A stretch of 21,834 bases of DNA from positions 1-21,834 of the forward strand of contig DASSVP010000213.1 in assembly GCA_035705985.1 (NCBI GenBank), in the 5' to 3' direction. Numbering within the stretch: the first letter of the stretch is position 1; each line of letters starts with the position of its first letter. Positions 6,856-12,770 of this stretch are shown piece after piece. The notes below the pieces were generated by a model. The model did not search any database. It worked only from the letters and a program-made list of their open reading frames with translations, and was not told the origin of the DNA. Source of the DNA: JACVRW01 sp035705985. Its GTDB lineage: Bacteria > Actinomycetota > Thermoleophilia > Solirubrobacterales > Thermoleophilaceae. The translations under genes were made by a program, and so were the position numbers.

Positions 6856-7830
6856 ATGCGCGCCATGGTGCTCGACCGTCCGGGGGCGTCGCTCCGCGCA
6901 GCCGACCTGCCGGAGCCCGACCCGGCGCCCGGGCAGCTGCTGCTCGACGTGCGCGCCTGCGGCGTCTGCCGCACCGACCTCCACATCGTGGACGGCGAGC
7001 TCACGAAGCCGAAGCTCCAGCTCGTGCCGGGCCACCAGGTGGTCGCGCGGGTCGTCGGAGGCGGCGAGCGCTTCGAGCCCGGCCAGCGCGTCGGCGTCCC
7101 GTGGCTCGGCTGGACCTGCGGCGAGTGCCGCTTCTGCCGCTCCGGGCGCGAGAACCTCTGCGACCGCGCCCGCTTCACGGGCTACGACGTCGACGGCGGG
7201 TACGCCGAGCGGGCGGTTGCGGACGAGCGCTTCTGCTTCGCCATTCCGGAAGGCTACGAGGACCTGCAGGCCGCGCCGCTCCTGTGCGCCGGCCTGATCG
7301 GGTACAGGACGCTCCGGCTCGCGGGGGACGCCGAGCGGCTCGGCATCTACGGCTTCGGCGCGGCGGCGCACATCGTCTCCCAGGTCGCTCGCCACCAGGG
7401 TCGCCGCGTCTTCGCGTTCACGCGCGCGGAGGACCACGAAGCGCAGGCCTTCGCGCTCGAGCTCGGCGCGGAGTGGGCGGGGGACGCGCTCGGCCCGCCG
7501 CCGGAGGAGCTCGACGCCGCGCTCGTGTTCGCCCCCGTCGGCGAGCTCGTGCCGGCTGCCCTGCGGGCCGTAGGCAAGGCCGGCGTCGTCGTGTGCGGCG
7601 GCATTCACATGAGCGAGATCCCGTCGATGCCGTACGAGCTGCTCTGGGGCGAGCGAGTGCTCCGCTCGGTGGCGAACCTCACCCGCAGTGACGCGGACGA
7701 GTTCCTCGCGCTCGCGCCTGAGGTGCCTGTCCGCACCGAGGTGACGACCTTTCCGCTCGAGGAGGCAGGCGACGCGCTGGAGACCCTGCGGACGGGCAAC
7801 CTGCGCGGCGCGGCGGTGCTCCTGCTGTGA
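6856..7830 (+). CDS. Zinc-dependent alcohol dehydrogenase family protein
   Basis: Medium-chain NAD(P)-dependent oxidoreductase, 324 residues. The catalytic zinc ligands are C38 (ACGVCRTDLH), H60 (VPGHQ) and C144 (APLLCAG). The structural zinc cysteines C88, C91, C94 and C102 are all present (TCGECRFC...NLC). The nucleotide-binding turn is YGFGAAAH (165-172), looser than the usual GxGxxG. The glutamate that normally follows H60 is a glutamine here. The compact length and GFGAAAH turn fit the distinct subfamily often annotated as zinc-binding alcohol dehydrogenase family 2. Substrate is unknown. The downstream secreted-protein gene starts seven bases after the stop and may be cotranscribed. Confidence 0.92.
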   Translation: MRAMVLDRPGASLRAADLPEPDPAPGQLLLDVRACGVCRTDLHIVDGELTKPKLQLVPGHQVVARVVGGGERFEPGQRVGVPWLGWTCGECRFCRSGRENLCDRARFTGYDVDGGYAERAVADERFCFAIPEGYEDLQAAPLLCAGLIGYRTLRLAGDAERLGIYGFGAAAHIVSQVARHQGRRVFAFTRAEDHEAQAFALELGAEWAGDALGPPPEELDAALVFAPVGELVPAALRAVGKAGVVVCGGIHMSEIPSMPYELLWGERVLRSVANLTRSDADEFLALAPEVPVRTEVTTFPLEEAGDALETLRTGNLRGAAVLLL

Positions 7831-7837
7831 TGGGAGC

Positions 7838-8740
7838 GTGCGGAAGTCACGGACGACCACCCTGCTCGCGGCGCTCCTCGTGCTCGGCTCAGCCGCGCCG
7901 GCGACTGCCCTCCCGGCCGGCCGCTCCGGTCTCTACGGCGGCGGCGCCGTGCGCGACTACCTCCAGTTCGTCTCGCTCCAGGTGCGGCCCGACGGAGGCT
8001 TCACGGCGAGCGCCACGCTCGTCACCGTCTGCTCGCCTCGCTTCGGGGACTCGCTGACCGAGAGCGTCTCCGTCAGGAACGAGCGACTCTCGCCCGACGG
8101 CCGCTACGCCGCGACGAGCACCTTCGAGGACGAGCTCGAGCCGGGGGTGCCCACCGTGGGCGGGCTGCACGCCGAGGGCACGATCCGGCTCTCCGTCGGC
8201 GTCCAGGCCGGCGGGCGCGCCGCCGGCACCATCCGCGTGCGGACCACGTACACCGACCCCGGGACCGGGCAGGAGGTCGCACGCTGCGACACCGGCCGGA
8301 TCGGCTGGGTCGCGCGGCGGCCGCTGCCGGACGCCGGCGAGGGGCGGGTGCGGCTCCAGCCGGGCACCCACCGCGGCACGACGGAGAAGGGTCAGCCGTT
8401 CCTCGCGCGCGTGACGAGGCGCGGCCGCCTCGTGCGCCGCGCGGGGCTGACCGTGCGGGTCGGCTGCCCGAGCGGCATCGGCCTGCCGCTCGACGTCGTG
8501 GCGCACCGCATCCGCGTGCGGCGCGGCGGCTTCGGCGCCGCGGACCGCTTCGAGCGGCCGTACACGTACCCGGACGGGACGCGCGTCGTCGAGCGCTACT
8601 CGTGGGAGATGCGCGGCCGCTTCGGCGCGCGCGGCGCGCGCGGCACGTTCCGGATGCGCGGCGTGGTGCGCCGGGCGGACAGCGGTGAGCAGGTCGGCTC
8701 GTGCAGCACCGGCGCGATCTCGTGGCGGGCGGTGCGCTAG
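7838..8740 (+). CDS. Secreted protein of unknown function with two tandem modules
   Basis: No family recognised. The 300-residue product has a clear Sec signal peptide (MRKSRTTT, LLAALLVLGSA, APATA with cleavage near residue 24). The mature part looks like two diverged copies of one beta-rich module: residues about 31-160 and 176-300. Each opens with a Gly-rich stretch (GLYGGGAVRDY, GTHRGTTEKGQ), has one internal cysteine (C65, C210), and closes with the same signature, C-x-T-G-x-I-x-W-x-A (CDTGRIGWVA at 150, CSTGAISWRA at 289). One disulfide per module is therefore likely. GTG at 7838 gives a complete signal peptide; GGGAG is only one base upstream, too close for a normal ribosome-binding site. 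Its TAG stop shares the palindrome CTAG with the stop of the convergent hydrolase gene. Confidence 0.75.
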   Translation: MRKSRTTTLLAALLVLGSAAPATALPAGRSGLYGGGAVRDYLQFVSLQVRPDGGFTASATLVTVCSPRFGDSLTESVSVRNERLSPDGRYAATSTFEDELEPGVPTVGGLHAEGTIRLSVGVQAGGRAAGTIRVRTTYTDPGTGQEVARCDTGRIGWVARRPLPDAGEGRVRLQPGTHRGTTEKGQPFLARVTRRGRLVRRAGLTVRVGCPSGIGLPLDVVAHRIRVRRGGFGAADRFERPYTYPDGTRVVERYSWEMRGRFGARGARGTFRMRGVVRRADSGEQVGSCSTGAISWRAVR

Positions 8741-9546
8741 GCGGCGCGCGGCAGCCGCCGTACCTGCGCCCTCGCGGCAGGCCGGCGGGCGCCGGCCCCG
8801 GCAAACTGCCCGAGCGCGTCCGCGACCGCTCCCCATGCCGGACGCGACACGGCCATGCCGCAGTGGGAGGCCCCGATCTCCACCAGCTCCGTGGCGTGCG
8901 GGTCGAGGCAGGAGCGCCAGTCGACCACGCCGTCGCTCCTCGAGTAGACCGACACGAGCGGCACCTCGGGCGGCAGCGGCCGGCCCAGGTCCTCCCAGAA
9001 CGAGGAGCAGCACTCGCCGTCGAGGCACGACCGCTTGAAGAGGCCCGGCGCGCCGAGCGATCCCAGGCGGCCGACCGCCTCGACCTGGAGCCGGACGAGC
9101 GGATGCACCGCGAGCGGGTCGATCTGCGGCGACCCGAGCGTCACGACGCCCGCGACGAGGTCGGGGCGCCGGTAGGCGAGCACCTTCGCGAGTGTCCCGC
9201 CGCGGCTCTGGCCCACGATCGCGGCCGGCTTGCCCTGGAGCGACACCAGGCGCTCGAGGCGCCTCTCGAGCCGCGGGATCAGGACCCCGGAGCAGTTCAC
9301 GTTGGCCACGATGCCCGCCCTGCTCGGCCGGTAGCCCGCGCGCTTCAGCCAGCCCGCCATCATCGAGAGCGAGCCGTCGCCGGCCAGGAAGCCCGGGATC
9401 AGGAGCACCGGCCGCCCGCGGCCGTCCACCACCCCGTCGCCGCGGAAGAGCGGGTCACGCAGGAGCGCGGCCGCCTCGAGGCCGATGCGAGCCTCCCGCC
9501 AGAGCGGCGGCCGGACGCCGAGCGTGGTGAGGTTCGGACCTCTCAT
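8737..9546 (-). CDS. Alpha/beta hydrolase, lipase/acyl-glycerol esterase-like
   Basis: 269-residue alpha/beta hydrolase. Seen: the oxyanion-hole strand VLLIPGFLAGDGS (48-60), the nucleophile elbow GQSRGG with S114, the acid residue D205 in SRSDGVVDW, and the catalytic histidine H228 in ASHCGM. The arrangement SRSDGVV...SHxGM is typical of bacterial and phage-borne lipase-like proteins often annotated as triacylglycerol lipase. Several cysteines cluster at C174, C179, C180, C213 and C229. No obvious signal peptide, so it is probably intracellular or associated. The ATG at 9546 is preceded by TAGGGT 12 bases upstream. Confidence 0.85.
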   Translation of the reverse strand: MRGPNLTTLGVRPPLWREARIGLEAAALLRDPLFRGDGVVDGRGRPVLLIPGFLAGDGSLSMMAGWLKRAGYRPSRAGIVANVNCSGVLIPRLERRLERLVSLQGKPAAIVGQSRGGTLAKVLAYRRPDLVAGVVTLGSPQIDPLAVHPLVRLQVEAVGRLGSLGAPGLFKRSCLDGECCSSFWEDLGRPLPPEVPLVSVYSRSDGVVDWRSCLDPHATELVEIGASHCGMAVSRPAWGAVADALGQFAGAGARRPAARAQVRRLPRAA

Positions 9547-9558
9547 GCCGACCGCGCG

Positions 9559-9564
9559 ACCCTA
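9559..9564 (-). promoter_or_regulatory. Candidate -10 box TAGGGT of the hydrolase gene
   Basis: On the minus strand TAGGGT ends 12 bases before ATG 9546, implying a leader of only a few bases. It is divergent from the quinone oxidoreductase promoter in the 81-base gap. Confidence 0.4.
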
Positions 9565-9612
9565 GACGGCAGACCCGACGGCTTCGTGTAACAACCCCGC
9601 AACAACTGGCAG

Positions 9613-9618
9613 TAGATT
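9613..9618 (+). promoter_or_regulatory. Candidate -10 box TAGATT of the quinone oxidoreductase gene
   Basis: TAGATT ends nine bases before ATG 9628 in a relatively A/T-rich patch (AACAACTGGCAGTAGATT). No clear -35 box. Spacing implies a leaderless or 2-3 base leader message. Confidence 0.5.
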
Positions 9619-9627
9619 GCCCCGCGG

Positions 9628-10569
9628 ATGCGCGCAGTAACCATTCAGGACGAGCAGCTCGTGGTGGAGGAGCGGCCGGACCCGGAGCCGGGGAGGGGCG
9701 AGCTCCTCGTCCGCGTGCGCGCCGCGGGCCTCAACGGCGCCGACATGCTCCAGCGCCGCGGTGGCTATCCGGCCCCTCCGGGCTCGCCGAAGGACATCCC
9801 GGGCCTGGAGCTCGCCGGCGAGGTGGTGGGCCTCGGCGACGGCGCACGCCGCTTCGCGGAGGGCGACCGCGTCATGGCGATCGTGGGCGGCGGCGGCCAG
9901 GCCCAGCTCGCCGTGCTGCACGAGCGCGCGGCGATGCCCGTGCCCGAGGGCATGGAGTGGCCGCAGGCGGGCGGCCTGCCGGAGGTCTTCACGACCGCCC
10001 ACGACGCCCTCTTCAGCCAGGCAGGCCTGCGCCCGGGCGAGCACCTGCTCGTGCACGGCGGCGCCGGCGGCGTTGGCACGGCTGCTGTCCAGCTCGGGCG
10101 AGCCGCGGGAGCGCGAGTCACCGCCACGGTCCGACGCGAGGAGCTGCGTGCCGGCGTCGAACAGCTGGGCGCCCGCGCGATCGCCGCCGAGGGCTTCGAG
10201 AGCGAGGGCCCGTTCGACGTGGTCCTCGAGCTGGTGGGCGCCGCGAACCTCGCCGGAAACCTCGAGGCGCTCGCCACCGGCGGGCGAATCAGCGTTATCG
10301 GCGTGGGTGGGACGGGGCCGAGGGCGGAGATCAACCTGCTGGCCGTCATGCAGAAGCGCGCCCGCATCCACGGCTCGACACTGCGCGCGCGGCCGCTCGA
10401 GCAGAAGGCCGAGGCGATGCGCCGCGTCGAGAAGGAGGTCCTGCCGAACTTCACGAACGGCACGCTCACCGTTCCCGTGGCGGAGACCTTCGAGCTCGAC
10501 CGGGCCGAGGAGGCGTACACGCGGTTCGAGTCCGGGGGGAAGCTCGGCAAGATCGTTCTGCTTGCCTAG
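9628..10569 (+). CDS. NADPH:quinone oxidoreductase family protein (PIG3/zeta-crystallin-like, zinc-free MDR)
   Basis: 313-residue medium-chain reductase that should transfer hydride from NADPH to quinones or related enones. Family hallmarks: NGADMLQRRGGYPAPPG (36-52), DIPGLELAGEVVGLG (56-70), FAEGDRVMAIVGGGGQAQ, the catalytic-domain stretch WPQAGGLPEVFTTAHDALF, the nucleotide-binding GGAGGVGTAAVQLG (144-157), and a C-terminal GGKLGKIVLLA. The NxAD...YPxPPG signature fits the PIG3 branch rather than classical zinc alcohol dehydrogenases; the zinc cysteine set is absent. Immediately downstream lies the remnant of a response regulator. Confidence 0.94.
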   Translation: MRAVTIQDEQLVVEERPDPEPGRGELLVRVRAAGLNGADMLQRRGGYPAPPGSPKDIPGLELAGEVVGLGDGARRFAEGDRVMAIVGGGGQAQLAVLHERAAMPVPEGMEWPQAGGLPEVFTTAHDALFSQAGLRPGEHLLVHGGAGGVGTAAVQLGRAAGARVTATVRREELRAGVEQLGARAIAAEGFESEGPFDVVLELVGAANLAGNLEALATGGRISVIGVGGTGPRAEINLLAVMQKRARIHGSTLRARPLEQKAEAMRRVEKEVLPNFTNGTLTVPVAETFELDRAEEAYTRFESGGKLGKIVLLA

Positions 10570-10903
10570 CTCGAGCGAATCCTCGCGGCTGCCGAGAACA
10601 CCCGTGGGGCCGTAGGCCCCGATCTCCGCCGCCAGCCCGACATCGCGCTCGTGGATGTGGGCCTGCCAGGACGCAGCGGCGCCGAGCTCACACGCACCCT
10701 GCTCGGCTCCGATCCCGAACTGCGCATCGTGCTCTACACCGGCGCCGCGGGCTTCGCCCTGAAGAGCGGCGACCCGGAGGGCCTCGAGCAGGCGATTCTC
10801 ACCGTCGCGGACACACGTCCGGAACGCGATGGCGAAGCTCGGAGCCGCCACGCGCGTCCACGCGGTCGCGTTGGCGCTCCAGCGCGGCGAAATCACGGCG
10901 TAG
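10570..10903 (+). pseudogene. Decayed LuxR/NarL-family response regulator
   Basis: Remnant of a two-component response regulator. One frame from 10570 reads LERILAAAEN, then PDIALVDVGLPGRSG with a plausible phospho-acceptor aspartate, PELRIVLYTG and AAGFALKSGDPEGLEQAILTVA: the middle and end of a receiver domain. The first ~40 residues with the acidic pair and start codon are missing, and about a dozen residues between YTG and GFALKSG also appear deleted. At 10808 the similarity moves to another frame, RTHVRNAMAKLGAATRVHAVALALQRGEITA, ending at TAG 10901-10903; this is the last third of a LuxR-type helix-turn-helix. The linker and the first helices are lost at the junction. The remnant starts directly after the oxidoreductase stop. 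No functional protein is expected. Confidence 0.75.
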
Positions 10904-10911
10904 TGGCGCAG

Positions 10912-10931
10912 GCACCGGCGTCCCCCGGTGC
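10912..10931 (+). other. Stem-loop after the pseudogene
   Basis: Perfect inverted repeat GCACCGG-N6-CCGGTGC nine bases past the remnant's stop. It could be a leftover terminator, but no U-run follows, so a termination role is weakly supported. Confidence 0.35.
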
Positions 10932-10966
10932 GCAGCGATGCCTTGTTGCGGCCGTGGACGCCTGTT

Positions 10967-10987
10967 CGATCGGCATATGTCCGATCG
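10967..10987. other. Inverted repeat CGATCGG-CATATGT-CCGATCG
   Basis: Seven-base perfect arms around an A/T-rich centre, about 30 bases upstream of the riboswitch. It could be an operator or part of the unidentified promoter for the protease operon (the A/T-rich centre is a possible -10), or a transcript hairpin. I find no confident -35/-10 pair in 10932-11018. Confidence 0.35.
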
Positions 10988-11018
10988 GGGCGGCCATCAC
11001 CCCACCGATAAGTCGAGC

Positions 11019-11101
11019 AGACCGACCAAGGCAAACCCGTCGCGAGGCGGGGGCGCAAAGCCAGAGGCCTCCACGGAAGGAGGTGGCTCAGCTGCCGGAT
11101 C
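11019..11101 (+). ncRNA. Cyclic di-GMP class I riboswitch (GEMM-I)
   Basis: The leader of the protease operon carries the conserved GEMM-I landmarks in order. GGCAAACC is at 11030-11037. A perfect six-pair hairpin (11036-11051) is capped by GCGA, a GNRA tetraloop. CGCAAAGCC follows at 11054-11062. A second hairpin pairs GCCUCC (11067-11072) with GGAGGU (11079-11084), extended by GAG/CUC (11064-11066 with 11087-11089). The closing strand CUGCCGG is at 11092-11098, pairing with the 5' GGC. In known members the ligand sits between these two stacked hairpins. The base before CGCAAAGCC is G where most members have A. The aptamer ends ten bases before a strong GAGGAGG ribosome-binding site. The CCUCC in the second hairpin could instead pair with that site, suggesting translational control. 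Confidence 0.85.
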
Positions 11102-11110
11102 AAGTCCAAC

Positions 11111-11117
11111 GAGGAGG
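11111..11117 (+). promoter_or_regulatory. Strong Shine-Dalgarno GAGGAGG of the protease gene
   Basis: GAGGAGG lies 11 bases before ATG 11129 and fixes the start. Its GGAGG duplicates the GGAGG in the riboswitch's second hairpin, so the two could compete for CCUCC at 11069-11073. Confidence 0.7.
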
Positions 11118-11128
11118 GACATTTCCGC

Positions 11129-12766
11129 ATGGCTGCGCTCACCATCGTCTTTCGGCTCCGGTTCGCCGTAGCCCTTACGGCAGCTGTCTGCCTGCTGCTG
11201 GTCTTCACCGCAGGCGACGCCGGCGCCGCCCAGGCCCGCTACGAGTACATCGTCCAGATGGACGCGGGCACGAGCCCCGCCGCAGGGAAGCGGCTCGTCC
11301 GGGCGCTCGGTGGGCAGGTCACCTCGCCGACGCTGCGCGTGGTCAACGGCTTCGGCGCGAGCCTCGGCAAGAAGGCCGCCAAGCGCCTCGGGCGGCACCC
11401 CCGCGTCAAGAACGTGACGCGTAACCGCCGAATGGGCGCCAGCAGCACCGATCTGAGCGGCGGCTACACGTGCCCGACGACGGACGCGACAACCGTCGCG
11501 GCGAAGGCGGCTCCGGGCCCGGGCCGTGAGTGGGAGCCGTCCCTCCTCAACACCTACCAGCGCCTCGCCCAGCCGATGATCCACGCGGTGCGCGCCGACA
11601 AGGCGTGGTACCGGACCACCGGTCGCGGGGTCGGCGTCGCGGTGATCGACACCGGCATCGCCGGGGACGTCCCCGACTTCCAGACGCCCGGCTGGCAGGG
11701 CTCGCGCGTGATCGCGTCCGCCGTGACGAACCCGTGCGCGCGTGACGGGAACGACCACTACGGCCACGGCACGCACGTGGCCGGGCTGATCGCCGGAAAC
11801 AGCCTCCTGTATCCGCCCGACCACCCGCTCACGGGCCGCTACATGGGGGTGGCGCCGCGCGCGAACCTGGTCTCGGTGAAGGTCTCGGACGATGACGGCA
11901 ACACGACCGTCCTCGACGTGATCCACGGGCTCCAGTTCGCGGTCGACAACAAGCAGGCGTACGGCATCCGCGTGGTGAACCTGTCGCTGTCGTCCACCGT
12001 CGCGGAGTCGTACAGGACCGACCCGCTCGACGCCGCCGTGGAGCAGGCGTGGTTCAGCGGCCTCGTGGTCGTGACCGCCTCGGGCAACGAGGGCGCCCAG
12101 CAGGATGGCGTGACGTTCGCCCCCGCCAACGACCCGTGGGTCATCACGACGGGCGCGCTGGATGACCGCAACACCTGGACCCGTCTCGACGACATCCTGG
12201 CGCCGTGGTCGAGCCGCGGCCTGACGCAGGACGGGGTCCGCAAGCCCGAGCTGCTCGCGCCGGGCGCGGGCCTGGTGTCGACGCTCGCCCCGGGCAGCGA
12301 CTTCGCCAAGATCTGCCCGGCCTGTGTGGTCGACGGCCGCTACTTCCGGGCCGGCGGCACCTCGATGTCCTCTGCGGTGGTAGCGGGAGCGGCCGCGCTT
12401 CTGATCGAGGAGCACCCCGCATGGACGCCCGCGGAGGTGAAGGGCGCTCTGATGGCCACGCTGGACGACGTGCCCGGCGCGGGTGGCGTGATCGACATCG
12501 ACGCCGCGATTGACAGCGCCAGGACGTGGAGCACCGAGCTCGTGCCCAACGACGCGATCGACTCGGCCACGGGGCTCATCGACTGGACGCGCGTGAGCTT
12601 CCGGCGAGCGAGCTTCCGCGACGCCAGCGGCTCGCCGTACAGCACCACGTGGAGCCGTGTCAGCTTCCGCTGCGAGTGCGGCTTCACCGAGAGCGGGGCG
12701 GTAGACCCGACACGCGTCAGCTTCCGGAGGGTCTCGTTCCGCAAGACGACCGACTTCGGCTGGTAG
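11129..12766 (+). CDS. Secreted S8 (subtilisin-like) serine peptidase with C-terminal RVSFR repeats
   Basis: 545-residue exported subtilase. Hydrophobic signal segment at residues 12-27 with likely cleavage near AGAA (31-34). An inhibitor I9-like propeptide follows (YIVQMDAGTSPAAGKRLVRAL...VTRNRRM, about 39-102). The catalytic domain has D174 (AVIDTGIAGD), H213 (YGHGTHVAG), oxyanion N320 (SGNEG) and nucleophile S412 (GTSMSS), a complete triad. The last 60 residues contain a repeat: WTRVSFRRASFRD (486-498), WSRVSFRCECGF (508-519) and PTRVSFRRVSFRKTTDFGW (527-545). Similar Arg/Ser/aromatic repeats end other actinobacterial subtilases; their role is unknown to me, possibly surface retention or self-association. 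Expression should respond to c-di-GMP through the leader riboswitch. The GGDEF/EAL gene starts four bases after the stop. Confidence 0.95.
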   Translation: MAALTIVFRLRFAVALTAAVCLLLVFTAGDAGAAQARYEYIVQMDAGTSPAAGKRLVRALGGQVTSPTLRVVNGFGASLGKKAAKRLGRHPRVKNVTRNRRMGASSTDLSGGYTCPTTDATTVAAKAAPGPGREWEPSLLNTYQRLAQPMIHAVRADKAWYRTTGRGVGVAVIDTGIAGDVPDFQTPGWQGSRVIASAVTNPCARDGNDHYGHGTHVAGLIAGNSLLYPPDHPLTGRYMGVAPRANLVSVKVSDDDGNTTVLDVIHGLQFAVDNKQAYGIRVVNLSLSSTVAESYRTDPLDAAVEQAWFSGLVVVTASGNEGAQQDGVTFAPANDPWVITTGALDDRNTWTRLDDILAPWSSRGLTQDGVRKPELLAPGAGLVSTLAPGSDFAKICPACVVDGRYFRAGGTSMSSAVVAGAAALLIEEHPAWTPAEVKGALMATLDDVPGAGGVIDIDAAIDSARTWSTELVPNDAIDSATGLIDWTRVSFRRASFRDASGSPYSTTWSRVSFRCECGFTESGAVDPTRVSFRRVSFRKTTDFGW

Positions 12767-12770
12767 CTCG

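Noticed and set aside
10912..10931. Intrinsic terminator call for the stem-loop after the pseudogene
   Set aside because: Stem is good but no U-run follows; listed only as a stem-loop.
10570..11018. Mobile element as cause of the response-regulator decay
   Set aside because: No transposase, target-site duplication or terminal repeats recognised; the palindromes nearby are short and unrelated to known insertion-sequence ends.
9562..11208. 548-codon minus-strand frame
   Set aside because: Antisense to the quinone oxidoreductase, the pseudogene and the riboswitch; no motif.
10651..11424. 257-codon plus-strand frame covering the receiver-like segment, riboswitch and start of the protease
   Set aside because: Only the first ~50 codons look like protein (receiver domain); the rest reads through a structured RNA and the protease in the wrong frame. 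Treated as a pseudogene piece.
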